Positions 33,615-42,516 of a stretch of DNA of 64,000 nt are shown piece by piece; within the stretch, counting starts at the first letter, position 1; the number at the start of each line of letters is the position of its first letter. Source of the stretch: Streptomyces venezuelae ATCC 10712 (lineage in GTDB: Bacteria; Actinomycetota; Actinomycetes; Streptomycetales; Streptomycetaceae). The stretch lies in contig NZ_CP029197.1 of NCBI RefSeq assembly GCF_008639165.1, positions 6,700,001 to 6,764,000 on the forward strand, given 5' to 3'. The notes under the pieces are model-generated. The model searched no databases and was not told the DNA's origin. It saw nothing but the letters and a program-made list of their open reading frames with translations. The position numbers and the translations under genes are program-made.

Positions 33615-33694
33615 GCACGTTCGTGTCTTGAGCGAGCTGGTCTCCACCCGAATCCGCAGCACGGCAGCCAAGTCGAGTTTAGGGTCCTCGTCTC

Positions 33695-34549
33695 ATGACA
33701 TCGTTCCTTCATAGGCCGCTCCATTCCTCCGACGATCTCCTTCGTCGTTTGAGGGGCTGCTTTCCCACAGCTGAGGTCGAACGGTCCGTGACGGCGGCCG
33801 GTGTGGAGGTCCTCGGTGTGCGCGTGCCGCGCCGGCGGGCACGGGATGTCTGGGAGGAGTGGCGCGGCCGGCACGGCGAGACCGGCTGGTGGCCGTACGT
33901 CACACTGATCTCGCCGACCGATATGGCCCTGGAACGCGCAGACGCGGGGCGCGACGACGGTGTGCTGCAGCAGTGGGTCGGCGAAGCCGTCTGCCAGGAC
34001 CACGACGCGAGGGCGGCGTCCATACTGGTGTCGGCCTGCCGGTGGGCGGTGGAAGAGGCCGCCGACGTGGACGACGACCTGGACCTCTGGCGGTCCGTCT
34101 ACGACCCCGACCAGCTGGCACCGCTGCTTGTACCTCCGGTGGATCGGCCGCTGCCAGGGGTGTCGCGTTGGGCGACCGGCACCCGGGACCTCTTCACGGA
34201 GGACCTGCGATGGGTGCATTTCGTGGCCGCGCGCGGCGGGTACGAGCTTCCGGTGCTTCTGCCGTTCCTCTACACGACGTGGAACTGGCCCGGATACGGC
34301 GACCGTGCCCTGACCCCCCTCGACGCCTCCGCGCTCCTGCGTCGCTGGCATGAGCAGTGGGGCGCCGAGTTCTTCTTCGCCATGGGCCCTCGCCTGGAGC
34401 TGGTCGTCGACCGGTCACCTCTGGATCCGCGGGGCGCCGCGCAGGCCGCCGCAGAGCTGCACGCGTACTGCATGGACACCGTGCAGGATTCGGTGGAGGC
34501 CGGCGACACGATGGCCCGCTCGACGATGTGGTCACTCTGGTGGGACTGA
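33695..34549 (+). CDS. DUF4253-like protein
   Basis: A 284-residue protein. The C-terminal 120 residues fit DUF4253: a YELPVLLPFLYTTWNWPG core, LLRRWHEQWGAEFFFAMGP, a PxxPxxAxxxAxEHxAYC-like helix (AAQAAAELHAYCMDTVQDSV) and the aromatic ending MWSLWWD. The N-terminal 60 residues resemble the partner domain with EVLGVRVPRRRARDVWEEWR. Such proteins are widespread in Streptomyces and uncharacterised, sometimes encoded near toxin-immunity loci. No function is proposed. Confidence 0.78.
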   Translation: MTSFLHRPLHSSDDLLRRLRGCFPTAEVERSVTAAGVEVLGVRVPRRRARDVWEEWRGRHGETGWWPYVTLISPTDMALERADAGRDDGVLQQWVGEAVCQDHDARAASILVSACRWAVEEAADVDDDLDLWRSVYDPDQLAPLLVPPVDRPLPGVSRWATGTRDLFTEDLRWVHFVAARGGYELPVLLPFLYTTWNWPGYGDRALTPLDASALLRRWHEQWGAEFFFAMGPRLELVVDRSPLDPRGAAQAAAELHAYCMDTVQDSVEAGDTMARSTMWSLWWD

Positions 34550-34638
34550 AACGGACTTGAGCCCCCGATGGGACGGTGCGCGCCTGGCACCTTCGCGGTG
34601 AACGTCCATCGCCCAGGCCCCTTCCCGTGCGCGGAGAG

Positions 34639-35694
34639 TCACACGCGTGGCAGCGCGAAGGGGATGTGGCCGGTGGCGAGGCCGGTGGGGGAGAGGAGGC
34701 GGCCCATGCGTTTGCGGGAGCGGAGGAAGACGGTGCGGTCGCTGATCTTCAGTTGGGGGAAGCGCTCCGTGAGTTGGGCCTCGAAGGGGTCGATGGCGTG
34801 CAGGCCCCGGAGCCAGACCATGACGAGGAGGTTGTCCGAGCCGCTGACGGAGACGGCGAGGCGGACCTCCTCCATCCGGGCCAGCACGCTGCCCGTGGCC
34901 GCGAGATGGCTGTGGGGGACCGCGGTGCGGTAGAGCACCACCGTCGAGAGTCCCGCGAGGGGATGGGCCAGGTCGCACCGGAAGGTGATGTCGCCGTCCC
35001 GGACCATCCGCTGGAGCCGGCGGCGGGCGGTGTGTTCGCTCATGCCCGCCTTCGCCCCGAGCTCGGTGTAGCCGAGGCGTCCGTCGACGCCGAGCGCCGC
35101 GAGCAGAGCCTGGTCCTCCGGTGCGGGAGGGTGGTGCATGCGGGCGCTGTACACGGTCGAGCCCGAAGTCCGCGGAGCGGCGAGCTCCGCATGCCCCGCG
35201 GGCTCCATGGCCCGCATCCGCCAGTCGCCCCCCTCGCTGTACAGCGTGATCCCGAGGCGGGTCCGCGTGGACCGGACGCCCTTCAGTCCGCCGATCAGGC
35301 CGTGGACCGAGCGGCCGAGGGAGGGCAGGTCGGCGGCGGCGACGGAGGCCAGGAGGTCGAAGTCACCGGCCGTCTCGTCGACGCTGAAGACCCAGGGCAT
35401 GTCGGCCAGGGCGCGGCTCACCGCTTCGAGCGCCCGCGGCCTGCACCGCACCTCGACATAGGCGACCGTGGCCGACTTCGCCGCGTCGTACGCGGTGACC
35501 CAGGCCAGACCGCCGGCCCGCAGCCGTTCCCAGCGCCGGGCCACCGTGGTCGCGTCCACACCGAGCGCCCGGCCGATCTGCGACCACGGCGCGCGGGGAG
35601 CGGCCTGGAGGGCGTCGACGAGGGCGAGGTCCAGTTCGGAGAAGCGTACGTCCGCACAGGCCGAGCGGGAATCAGGTGCCAGGGGTCCATCCAT
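34639..35694 (-). CDS. Two-domain Lrp/AsnC-family regulator
   Basis: A 351-residue protein built of two Lrp units in tandem. The first HTH is ELDLALVDALQAAPRAPWSQ with VDATTVARRWERLRAGG, the second QALLAALGVDGRLGYTELG with SEHTARRRLQRMVRDG; each is followed by a RAM-like effector domain. This doubled architecture is typical of actinobacterial Lrp regulators. The start at 35694 (MDGPLAPDSRSAC) is preferred to 35730. It is divergent from the transporter/amidohydrolase operon at 35796 and is its likely regulator, with an amino acid or amide as effector. Confidence 0.88.
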   Translation of the reverse strand: MDGPLAPDSRSACADVRFSELDLALVDALQAAPRAPWSQIGRALGVDATTVARRWERLRAGGLAWVTAYDAAKSATVAYVEVRCRPRALEAVSRALADMPWVFSVDETAGDFDLLASVAAADLPSLGRSVHGLIGGLKGVRSTRTRLGITLYSEGGDWRMRAMEPAGHAELAAPRTSGSTVYSARMHHPPAPEDQALLAALGVDGRLGYTELGAKAGMSEHTARRRLQRMVRDGDITFRCDLAHPLAGLSTVVLYRTAVPHSHLAATGSVLARMEEVRLAVSVSGSDNLLVMVWLRGLHAIDPFEAQLTERFPQLKISDRTVFLRSRKRMGRLLSPTGLATGHIPFALPRV

Positions 35695-35795
35695 GATGCT
35701 TTCCTGCAATTCTCCCGGCGTTCCCGTCACAGCCCGGATGGTAGGGGCACTTCCGGCCGATGCCCAGTCTCGGCCACGGTGATGAGGAGTGCCGC

Positions 35796-37046
35796 GTGTC
35801 TGCTCCGTCCTCGCAGTCCGCCCGGAGAACCGTCCGGATCACGATCGTCCTGTTGTTCGCCGCCTGGCTGGTCGACTACGCCGACCGGCTCGTCATCAAT
35901 CTGGTCCTGCCCTCTCTCGGTGCCGAGTTCGACCTCAGCCGCGGGCAGCAGGGCCTGATCGTCTCCGCCTTCTTCCTCGCCTACGCCCTCGCCCAGATAC
36001 CCGGCGGGCTGCTCGCCGACCGGTACGGTGCGCGGCGGGTCACGCTCTGGGCCCTGCTGACCTGGTCGGTGTTCACCGCGCTGACCGGTCTCGCCTGGTC
36101 GTTCGCCGTCCTGCTTCTCATGCGGTTCGCGTTCGGCGCCGCCGAAGGCGTCTTCCCGCCCGCCTCGCTGAAGGTCCTCGTCGAACGGACCACGCCGGAC
36201 GAGCGGATGGCCGCCAACGGGCTGATCATGAGTTCCAACGCGGTCGCCGGCGTCCTCACCCCGCTCCTCGTCGCACCCCTGATCGCGGTCTTCGGCTGGC
36301 GATCGGCGTTCTTCTCGACGGCGGCGCTCGGAGTCGTCGTCCTGGTGGCGGTACGGATGCGGCTCCCCGCCCCCCTGCCCCGTACCGAACCGGCGCCCGG
36401 CACGCCCCGCCCCGGCGCGGGCGGTGTCCTGCGGCTTGGCGTGATCTGGCGCTTCAGCGCCATGATGTTCGGCTACAGCGCGATCGTCTGGGGCTTCAAC
36501 ACCTGGGTCCCGTCCTACCTCGGCGAAGAGTACGGAGTCTCCCTCTCCGCGGCCGGCGCCCTCATGGCGATCCCGGCCCTCGCCGCCGCCGGGGCGATCG
36601 TCGTCGGCGGCCGGATCTCGGACCGGCTCGGCGGCCACCACCGTACGGTGATCCTGCCCGCCATGACGGTGGCGGCCGCCGCGCTGCTCCTGGTCGCCTT
36701 CTCGTCCTCGCTCACCGGCTTCGTCGTCTTCGGGACGCTCGCCTCGATCGCCGTCGCCCTCTGCTACATGCCGATCCTCGCGGTCCCGCTGAGCGGGCTG
36801 GCCCCGGAACAGGTCGGCGTGGGCAGCGCGGTGGTCGTCCTCGGCGGCCAGGTGGCCGGCATCGTCGTCCCGCCCGTCGTCGGAGCGCTCGCCGACGCCT
36901 TCTCCTTCCAGGTGGCCTTCGCCTCCCTGGTCCTCGGCGCCGTCATCGCCGCCGTCATGGCCGTCCTGACCCCGCAGGACGCCGCCTCCTTCCGGACCGC
37001 CACCGGCGCGTCCCGCCTGCACGCCCCCGCAAAGGAGCTCTCGTGA
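35796..37046 (+). CDS. MFS transporter (ACS/anion-cation symporter type)
   Basis: A 416-residue permease with twelve predicted helices; GTG at 35796 after a GAGGAG site. Family motifs: DYADRLVINLVLPSL in helix 1, the loop motif GGLLADRYGARRVTLWA between helices 2 and 3, and GGRISDRLGGHHRTVI between helices 8 and 9. The ACS group imports organic acids, dipeptides or N-acyl amino acids. It overlaps the following M20 gene (GTGA) and is co-transcribed with that and an amidase, so it probably imports an amide or N-acylated amino acid hydrolysed by them. Confidence 0.88.
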   Translation: MSAPSSQSARRTVRITIVLLFAAWLVDYADRLVINLVLPSLGAEFDLSRGQQGLIVSAFFLAYALAQIPGGLLADRYGARRVTLWALLTWSVFTALTGLAWSFAVLLLMRFAFGAAEGVFPPASLKVLVERTTPDERMAANGLIMSSNAVAGVLTPLLVAPLIAVFGWRSAFFSTAALGVVVLVAVRMRLPAPLPRTEPAPGTPRPGAGGVLRLGVIWRFSAMMFGYSAIVWGFNTWVPSYLGEEYGVSLSAAGALMAIPALAAAGAIVVGGRISDRLGGHHRTVILPAMTVAAAALLLVAFSSSLTGFVVFGTLASIAVALCYMPILAVPLSGLAPEQVGVGSAVVVLGGQVAGIVVPPVVGALADAFSFQVAFASLVLGAVIAAVMAVLTPQDAASFRTATGASRLHAPAKELS

Positions 37047-38350
37047 CCGCCGCCTCCGTCACCCGCCTGCTGGCCGCCCTCCCGGACCGGCTGCCCGGGC
37101 TGCGCGCCCTCTACGAGGACCTGCACGCCCACCCGGAACTGTCCTTCCAGGAGTTCCGCACGGCCGGGATCGTCGCCGACCGGCTGCGGCGGCAGGGCTG
37201 GGAGGTCTCCGAGGGCGTCGGCGGCACCGGCGTCGTCGGGGTCCTGGCCAACGGTGAGGGCCCCGTGGTCCTGCTCCGTGCCGACATGGACGGGCTCCCG
37301 GTCCAGGAGCGGACGGGGCTGGCGTATGCCTCCCGGGCGACCGCCGTCGACGGCGAGGGCAACGAAGTGCCCGTGATGCACGCCTGCGGCCACGACATGC
37401 ACGTCACGTGCCTCCTCGGCGCCACCGCCCAGCTCGCCGCCGCCCGGGGGGAGTGGCGCGGCACGGTCGTCGCCGTGTTCCAGCCGGCGGAGGAGGTCGG
37501 CGGTGCGCCGGCCATGATCGAGGACGGCTTCCTCGACCGCTTCCCGCGTGCCGACGTGTGCCTGGGCCAGCATGTGGCGCCCGCACCCGCGGGCTTCGTC
37601 GGGACCCGTCCCGGTCCGGTGATGGCGGCGTCCGACAGCCTGCGGGTCCGGCTCCACGGCCGCGGAGGACACGGCTCGACGCCCGAGTCGACCGTCGACC
37701 CGGTCGTCATGGCCGCCGCGGTCGTCATGCGGCTGCAGACGATCGTCTCCCGTGAGACGGGGGCGGCGCAGACCGCGGTGGTGACCGTCGGCTCGCTGCA
37801 CGCGGGTACGAAGGAGAACATCATCCCCGACACCGCGGACCTCCGGATCAACGTCCGCTCCACCGCGACCGTGGTGCGGGACCGAACCCTCGCGGCCGTC
37901 GAACGGATCGTCCGCGCCGAGGCCGCCGCGTCCGACGCCCCTAAGGACCCCGAGATCACCAGGCTCAACTCCTTCCCGCTCACCGTCAACGACGGGCCGG
38001 CCACGAGCACCGTCATGACGGCGATCGCCGGGGTCTTCGGCGAGGAACGGGTCTTCACCCTGCCCCAGACCCTCACCGGAAGCGAGGACTTCGGCGTCTT
38101 CGGCACGGCCCTCGGCGTCCCCTCGGTCTTCTGGCACTTCGGCGGCGCCGACCCCGAGCTCTTCCGCGACATCGACCCCGAGACGCTGCTGACGGACGGC
38201 CTGCCCGAGACCGTCCCCGCCAACCACTCGCCGTACTTCGCTCCCGTGCCCGACCCCACGATCGGGATCGGCGTGACGGCCCTGCTCGCCGCAGCCGCCG
38301 CGTGGCTGTGCCCCGAGGACGCCCCCGCGCCCGGAGGCCAGGAGGACTGA
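37043..38350 (+). CDS. M20 metallopeptidase / amidohydrolase
   Basis: A 435-residue M20D-type amidohydrolase. Metal-binding motifs: LRADMDGLPVQE (Asp), VMHACGHDMHVTCLLG (His-x-Cys/His), the catalytic FQPAEEVGGAP (Glu-Glu), CLGQHVAPAPAG (His), the dimerisation GRGGHGSTPES and late TGSEDFGVFG (Glu). Members hydrolyse N-acyl amino acids, hippurate or indole conjugates. Start GTG overlaps the transporter stop, giving translational coupling. It probably acts in the cytoplasm on the imported substrate. Confidence 0.9.
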   Translation: MTAASVTRLLAALPDRLPGLRALYEDLHAHPELSFQEFRTAGIVADRLRRQGWEVSEGVGGTGVVGVLANGEGPVVLLRADMDGLPVQERTGLAYASRATAVDGEGNEVPVMHACGHDMHVTCLLGATAQLAAARGEWRGTVVAVFQPAEEVGGAPAMIEDGFLDRFPRADVCLGQHVAPAPAGFVGTRPGPVMAASDSLRVRLHGRGGHGSTPESTVDPVVMAAAVVMRLQTIVSRETGAAQTAVVTVGSLHAGTKENIIPDTADLRINVRSTATVVRDRTLAAVERIVRAEAAASDAPKDPEITRLNSFPLTVNDGPATSTVMTAIAGVFGEERVFTLPQTLTGSEDFGVFGTALGVPSVFWHFGGADPELFRDIDPETLLTDGLPETVPANHSPYFAPVPDPTIGIGVTALLAAAAAWLCPEDAPAPGGQED

Positions 38351-38409
38351 CGCGCACACCCTCGCCTCGTACGACGCCGACACCTCACGCCACCCGGAAA
38401 GGCTTCCGC

Positions 38410-39870
38410 ATGAACACCCACGACTCCGGATCCGATCTCGCCTACCTCAGCGCCACCGAGGCCCGACGGCTCTTCGACGCCCGCGAGCTGTCCCCGGTGG
38501 AGCTGATGCGCGCGGTGATCGACCGCGCCGAGCAGACGGAACCGGTCGTCAACGCCTTCACCGAGCGGCTCTTCGAGGAAGCGCTCGAACAGGCCCGGCA
38601 CGCCGAGGACCGATTCCTCGGCAAGGGCGGTCTGACACCGCGCCCGCTGGAGGGCATCCCGGTCGCCACCAAGGAGAAGCACGCCATCGCCGGGCGTTCC
38701 CTCACCGAGGGCTCGCTCGTCAACGTCGGCGCCACCGCGACCGAGAACGCCCCCGTGATCGACCGCATCCTGGAGGCGGGCGGCATCATCCACGCCCGCA
38801 CCGCCACCCCCGAGTTCTCCATCGCCACCTTCACCCACAGCCGTCTGTGGGGTGTCACCCGCAATCCCTGGAACCCCGACCTCACCCCCGGCGGCTCGTC
38901 CGGCGGCGCGGGCGCCTCGCTCGCGGCGGGCTCCACGCTCCTCGCCTCCGCCTCCGACATCGGCGGCTCCACCCGGATCCCCGCCGCCTTCACGGGAACC
39001 GTCGGTTTCAAGGCCCCGTACGGCCGGATCCCCGGCGTCGCCCCGCTCTCCGCCGACCACTACCGCGGTGACGGGCCCATGGCCCGGACCGTGGACGACT
39101 GCGTCACCTTCGCGAACGTCCTGGCCGGGCCCGACCCGCGCGACCACGTGTCCCTGCGCCCGAAGCTCGTCCTGCCGACCGCGTACGCCCCGGTCGCGGG
39201 GATGCGCCTCGCCCTGTGCCTCCGGCTGGGCGCGTACGACGTGCACCCGGAGGTCGAGGCCGCCACCCGGGCGGTCGCGCGCGCCCTCACCGACGCCGGT
39301 GCGGTGGTCGAGGAGATCGAACTCCCGTGGACCAGGGACGACCTCCTGATCAGTCTCGCGGCCCACTTCTCCACCGTCTTCGGGGCCCTCGTCTCCGAGG
39401 TCGAGGCGAAGCACCGCGACCGGATGACGGCGTACGCGGCGGCCTTCGCCGACACGATGGCGGAGGCCCGCGAGCGCGTCTCGTACCTGGACGGCCTGCG
39501 CGTCGAGACCAGGATGCAGCGCGAACTGGCCGAGGCGATGGCGCCCTTCGACGCCTTGATCTGCCCGACGACGGCCGTCCCCGGCCTGCCCGCCGGAGAC
39601 GACCTCCTGGGCCGCCTGGTGGTGAACGGTGTGGACCACGGCGAGCCCCTGTGGGCGGCGATGACCGCCCCCTTCAACATCAGCAATCGCTGTCCGGTGC
39701 TCAATGTCCCGAGCGGCCGGTCCAGTTGGGGCGTGCCCACGGGGGTTCAGATCGTCGGCCACACCTACGACGACCCGACCGTCTTCCGCGTCGGCAAGGC
39801 CCTGGAGCGCCTCAGGCCCTGGGCCTACACCCCGGACCGCCGGCCCCCGGTCGGCCCGAGGCTCCGCTGA
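38410..39870 (+). CDS. Amidase (amidase-signature family)
   Basis: A 486-residue amidase-signature enzyme. The Ser-cisSer-Lys triad can be read: Lys in VATKEKHAIAG, cis-Ser in GGSSGGAGASLAAG and nucleophile Ser in ASDIGGSTRIPAAF. ATG at 38410 follows GGAAAGG. Third gene of the transporter/M20 operon, 59 bp after the M20 stop. It likely releases ammonia or an amine from a primary amide arising from the same substrate. Its stop lies 3 bp from the stop of the convergent acyl-CoA ligase. Confidence 0.9.
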   Translation: MNTHDSGSDLAYLSATEARRLFDARELSPVELMRAVIDRAEQTEPVVNAFTERLFEEALEQARHAEDRFLGKGGLTPRPLEGIPVATKEKHAIAGRSLTEGSLVNVGATATENAPVIDRILEAGGIIHARTATPEFSIATFTHSRLWGVTRNPWNPDLTPGGSSGGAGASLAAGSTLLASASDIGGSTRIPAAFTGTVGFKAPYGRIPGVAPLSADHYRGDGPMARTVDDCVTFANVLAGPDPRDHVSLRPKLVLPTAYAPVAGMRLALCLRLGAYDVHPEVEAATRAVARALTDAGAVVEEIELPWTRDDLLISLAAHFSTVFGALVSEVEAKHRDRMTAYAAAFADTMAEARERVSYLDGLRVETRMQRELAEAMAPFDALICPTTAVPGLPAGDDLLGRLVVNGVDHGEPLWAAMTAPFNISNRCPVLNVPSGRSSWGVPTGVQIVGHTYDDPTVFRVGKALERLRPWAYTPDRRPPVGPRLR

Positions 39871-39873
39871 GCG

Positions 39874-41400
39874 TCACGGCAGGAGGTGCGGCGGGGTTTC
39901 GATCGTGCGCTTGAGGATCTTGCCCGTCGCTCCCTTCGGGAGGGCGTCCGTCGTCCAGACGATGCGGGGGTACTTGAAGGCGGCGACCTGGGTGCGGACG
40001 AAGTCGCGCAGGTCGTCGGGGGTGGCACCGGTGCCGGGGCGGAGGACGACCGCGGCGGCCACCTCCTCGCCGTGCGTGGGGTGCGGGACGCCGATCACCG
40101 CGGCCTCGGCGACCGCCGGGTGCTGGTAGAGGACCTCCTCGACCTCCCTCGGGTAGACGTTGAAGCCGCCCCGGATGATGACGTCCTTGCTGCGGTCCAC
40201 CACCCGGAAGTCACCCGCCGCGTCCCGCGTCCCGAGGTCGCCGGTGTGCAGCCAGCCGTCGCGGACCGTGGTGGCGGTGGCCTCGGGGCGGCGCCAGTAG
40301 CCCTTCATCACGTTGTGGCCCCGGATCACGATCTCGCCGATCTCGCCGTCCGGCACCTCCTTGCCCTCCTTGTCGACCACCCGCATCTCCACCCCGTCGA
40401 TGGGACAGCCGATGGTGCCGGGCACGCGGGCGCGGTCGATGCGGTTGATGCAGGCGAGCGGCGAGGACTCGGAGAGGCCGTAGCCCTCCAGGACGGCGCA
40501 GCCGAACTCGGCCTGGAAGCCGTTCAGGACCTCCACCGGCAGCGGCGAACCGCCGCTCACGCACACCCGCAGCGAGGACACGTCGTGGCGGGCCCGGTCC
40601 TCCAGGCCCAGCATCAGGGTGTACATGGTCGGTACGCCGAGGAAGACCGTCACCCGGTCCTGCGCGATCACCGACAGGGCGCGGGCGGGGTCGAAGCGGG
40701 GCAGCAGGGTGAGGCAGGCGCCGACGGCCACGGCGCAGTTGAGCCCGACGACCTGGCCGAAGGAGTGGAAGAGCGGCAGCCCGCCGAAGGTGACGTCGTC
40801 CGGACCGAGCCGCAGCACCTTGACGGCCTCGTCGATGTTGCGGCGGACGTTGGTGTGGGTGAGCTCGGCGCCCTTCGGCTGCCCCGTCGTGCCCGAGGTG
40901 TAGAGGATGACCGCCGTGTCCTCGGCCGACCGGTCGGTGCTGAAGGGGGCCGGCTCATGGCCCCGCAGCAGCTCGGTGAAGGGGCCGGGATCCACCCCGA
41001 GGTGGCGGGTGCCGGCCCGCCGCGCCCCCTCCGCCGCCTCCCGGGAGCCCTCGTGCCAGGTGAACAGCAGCGTCGCCCCGGCGTCCTTGAGGCAGTGCTC
41101 CACCTCGCCGGCCTTGAGCATCGGGTTCATGGGGACGACGATGCCGCCCGCCCGCAGGATGCCGTAGTAGAGGACGGCGAACACGGGGGTGTTGGGAAGC
41201 AGCAGCGCCACGCGGTCGCCGGGGGCCATGCCCAGGGCCCGCAGATAGCCGGCGGCGCGGGCGCTCAGCTCGTCGAGGGCGGCGAAGTCCAGCTCCTCGT
41301 CGTCGAGCCGGACGGCCGGCCGGTCCGGGTGGAGCGCCGCCGTGGCGGGCAGGATCGCGGCCAGGTTGCCCTGGGCGGCGGCGGGTACGGCAGCGGTCAT
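39874..41400 (-). CDS. Fatty acyl-CoA/ACP ligase (AMP-binding), last gene of the leftward cluster operon
   Basis: A 508-residue ANL enzyme. Motifs: P-loop ILYTSGTTGQPKGAELTH, A5-like VLEGYGLSESSP, GWLHTGDLGTRDAAGDF and the C-terminal Lys in PKGATGKILKRTIE. It resembles long-chain fatty-acid ligases rather than amino-acid adenylators. As the terminal gene of the eleven-gene operon beginning at 49932, it may activate a free fatty acid for loading on a carrier, or recycle released acyl chains. The exact acyl specificity is not readable. Confidence 0.88.
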   Translation of the reverse strand: MTAAVPAAAQGNLAAILPATAALHPDRPAVRLDDEELDFAALDELSARAAGYLRALGMAPGDRVALLLPNTPVFAVLYYGILRAGGIVVPMNPMLKAGEVEHCLKDAGATLLFTWHEGSREAAEGARRAGTRHLGVDPGPFTELLRGHEPAPFSTDRSAEDTAVILYTSGTTGQPKGAELTHTNVRRNIDEAVKVLRLGPDDVTFGGLPLFHSFGQVVGLNCAVAVGACLTLLPRFDPARALSVIAQDRVTVFLGVPTMYTLMLGLEDRARHDVSSLRVCVSGGSPLPVEVLNGFQAEFGCAVLEGYGLSESSPLACINRIDRARVPGTIGCPIDGVEMRVVDKEGKEVPDGEIGEIVIRGHNVMKGYWRRPEATATTVRDGWLHTGDLGTRDAAGDFRVVDRSKDVIIRGGFNVYPREVEEVLYQHPAVAEAAVIGVPHPTHGEEVAAAVVLRPGTGATPDDLRDFVRTQVAAFKYPRIVWTTDALPKGATGKILKRTIETPPHLLP

Positions 41401-41440
41401 GTCGGTCTCTCCAGGGGATGGCGGGGCGCGGGGCGCCGGC

Positions 41441-41836
41441 TCAGCGGACGGAGAACAGCAGGGAGGCCGAGGCGGCGAGCCGGGCTTCCTGGTCGAGGAG
41501 GTCGACGCGGACCTCGGCGTTGCGCTTGGCGTGCTTGAGGAGGGCGGCCCGTGCGGTGAGGACGCCGGGTGCGGGAGCGTACAGACAGCTCAGGTGCGCG
41601 GACCGGAGCCGGATCGAACTGTGCGGCCCGGCGCGGTACTTGAGCAGGGCGTAGCCCGCCAGGTCGGCGAGCTGGAGCTGGTCGGGGCCGGACACCGAGC
41701 CGCCGGGGCCGCGCCGCAGGTCGGCGGAGTCGACCGCCAGGGACAGCGCGTCCGGGGCGGCCGCGATGACCCGGTGGTGCGGTGCGTGCTCGGGGAACTC
41801 GCCCCAGATCAGGGCGTTCAGCTCGTCGAGCGTCAT
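41441..41836 (-). CDS. Hotdog-fold thioesterase-like protein (PaaI type)
   Basis: A 131-residue single hotdog domain. The central helix is GPDQLQLADLAGYALLKY, whose Asp occupies the catalytic position of PaaI-type thioesterases. Strand LYAPAPGVLTARAALLKHAK precedes EVRVDLLDQEARLAASAS. The usual HG catalytic loop is replaced by RRGPGGSVSG. It overlaps the PPTase stop by 4 bp. It probably edits or releases acyl thioesters made by the adjacent fatty-acid enzymes. Confidence 0.82.
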   Translation of the reverse strand: MTLDELNALIWGEFPEHAPHHRVIAAAPDALSLAVDSADLRRGPGGSVSGPDQLQLADLAGYALLKYRAGPHSSIRLRSAHLSCLYAPAPGVLTARAALLKHAKRNAEVRVDLLDQEARLAASASLLFSVR

Positions 41837-42516
41837 GCCGCCTCCCGGGCGCCGGACCCGGCCGGCACCGCGACCGCGGAGACCAGCAGGCCGTCGCGGG
41901 CCGCCCACCGGCCGGACAGCTCGGCGGGGAGGGCGCTGCCCGCCGTGGACCTCGCGATCCGGGCGCGGAACCGGCCCCCGGCCGGTCCGGGCGGCGCCAT
42001 GGCCACCGTGACGTCCTCGAAGCCCAGCCAGCTGCCCATCAGGGGGTACCAGACCTTGTAGACGGACTCCTTGGCGCTGAACAGCAGCCGGTCCCAGTGG
42101 ACGCCGGGATGCGCGGCGGCGTACCCGGACAGCCACTCCCGCTCGGCGCCGAAGGCCACCACGCGCAGCACGTCGGCGGGCAGCGGCCCGTTCGGTTCGG
42201 CGTCGATGCCCAGGGCCAGCATGTCCCGGTCGCGGGCGACCGCCGCCGCCCGGTACCCGGCGCAGTGGGTGATGCTGCCGACCGCCCCGGCCGGCCACAG
42301 GGGCTCCCTGCGCCGCCCCCGGAGCAGCGGCCCGGCCGGGAGCCCCAGCGAGGTGAGGGCCCGCCGGGCGCAGAGCCGGGCCGTGCCGAACTCGCTGCGG
42401 CGGCCCTGCCGGGCGGCGGCGACGAGGAGTTCCTCCTCGGGGAAGAGCGGTGCCGGTGCCAGGTCGTCGAAGGCTTCGGCGCAGGCGACGCCGTCCGGCA
42501 GCAGGGTCGACAGCAT
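41833..42516 (-). CDS. 4'-phosphopantetheinyl transferase, Sfp/EntD type
   Basis: A 227-residue PPTase. Metal and CoA-binding motifs: SITHCAGYRAAAVA, ALGIDAEPNGPLP (Asp105, Glu107) and LLFSAKESVYKVWYPLMG (Glu150, Lys154). It converts apo carrier proteins to the holo form, here most obviously the two free carriers and the two PCP domains of the cluster. Its start overlaps the exporter stop and its stop overlaps the hotdog start, so it is translationally coupled in the operon. Confidence 0.93.
   Translation of the reverse strand: MLSTLLPDGVACAEAFDDLAPAPLFPEEELLVAAARQGRRSEFGTARLCARRALTSLGLPAGPLLRGRRREPLWPAGAVGSITHCAGYRAAAVARDRDMLALGIDAEPNGPLPADVLRVVAFGAEREWLSGYAAAHPGVHWDRLLFSAKESVYKVWYPLMGSWLGFEDVTVAMAPPGPAGGRFRARIARSTAGSALPAELSGRWAARDGLLVSAVAVPAGSGAREAA

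Noticed and set aside
23016..34550. Integrative element with attachment sites
   Set aside because: No integrase, tRNA end or flanking direct repeat could be seen, so a single element is not supported.
37111..39762. 883-residue leftward frame across the M20 and amidase genes
   Set aside because: The opposite strand carries two enzymes with full catalytic motifs; this frame has none.
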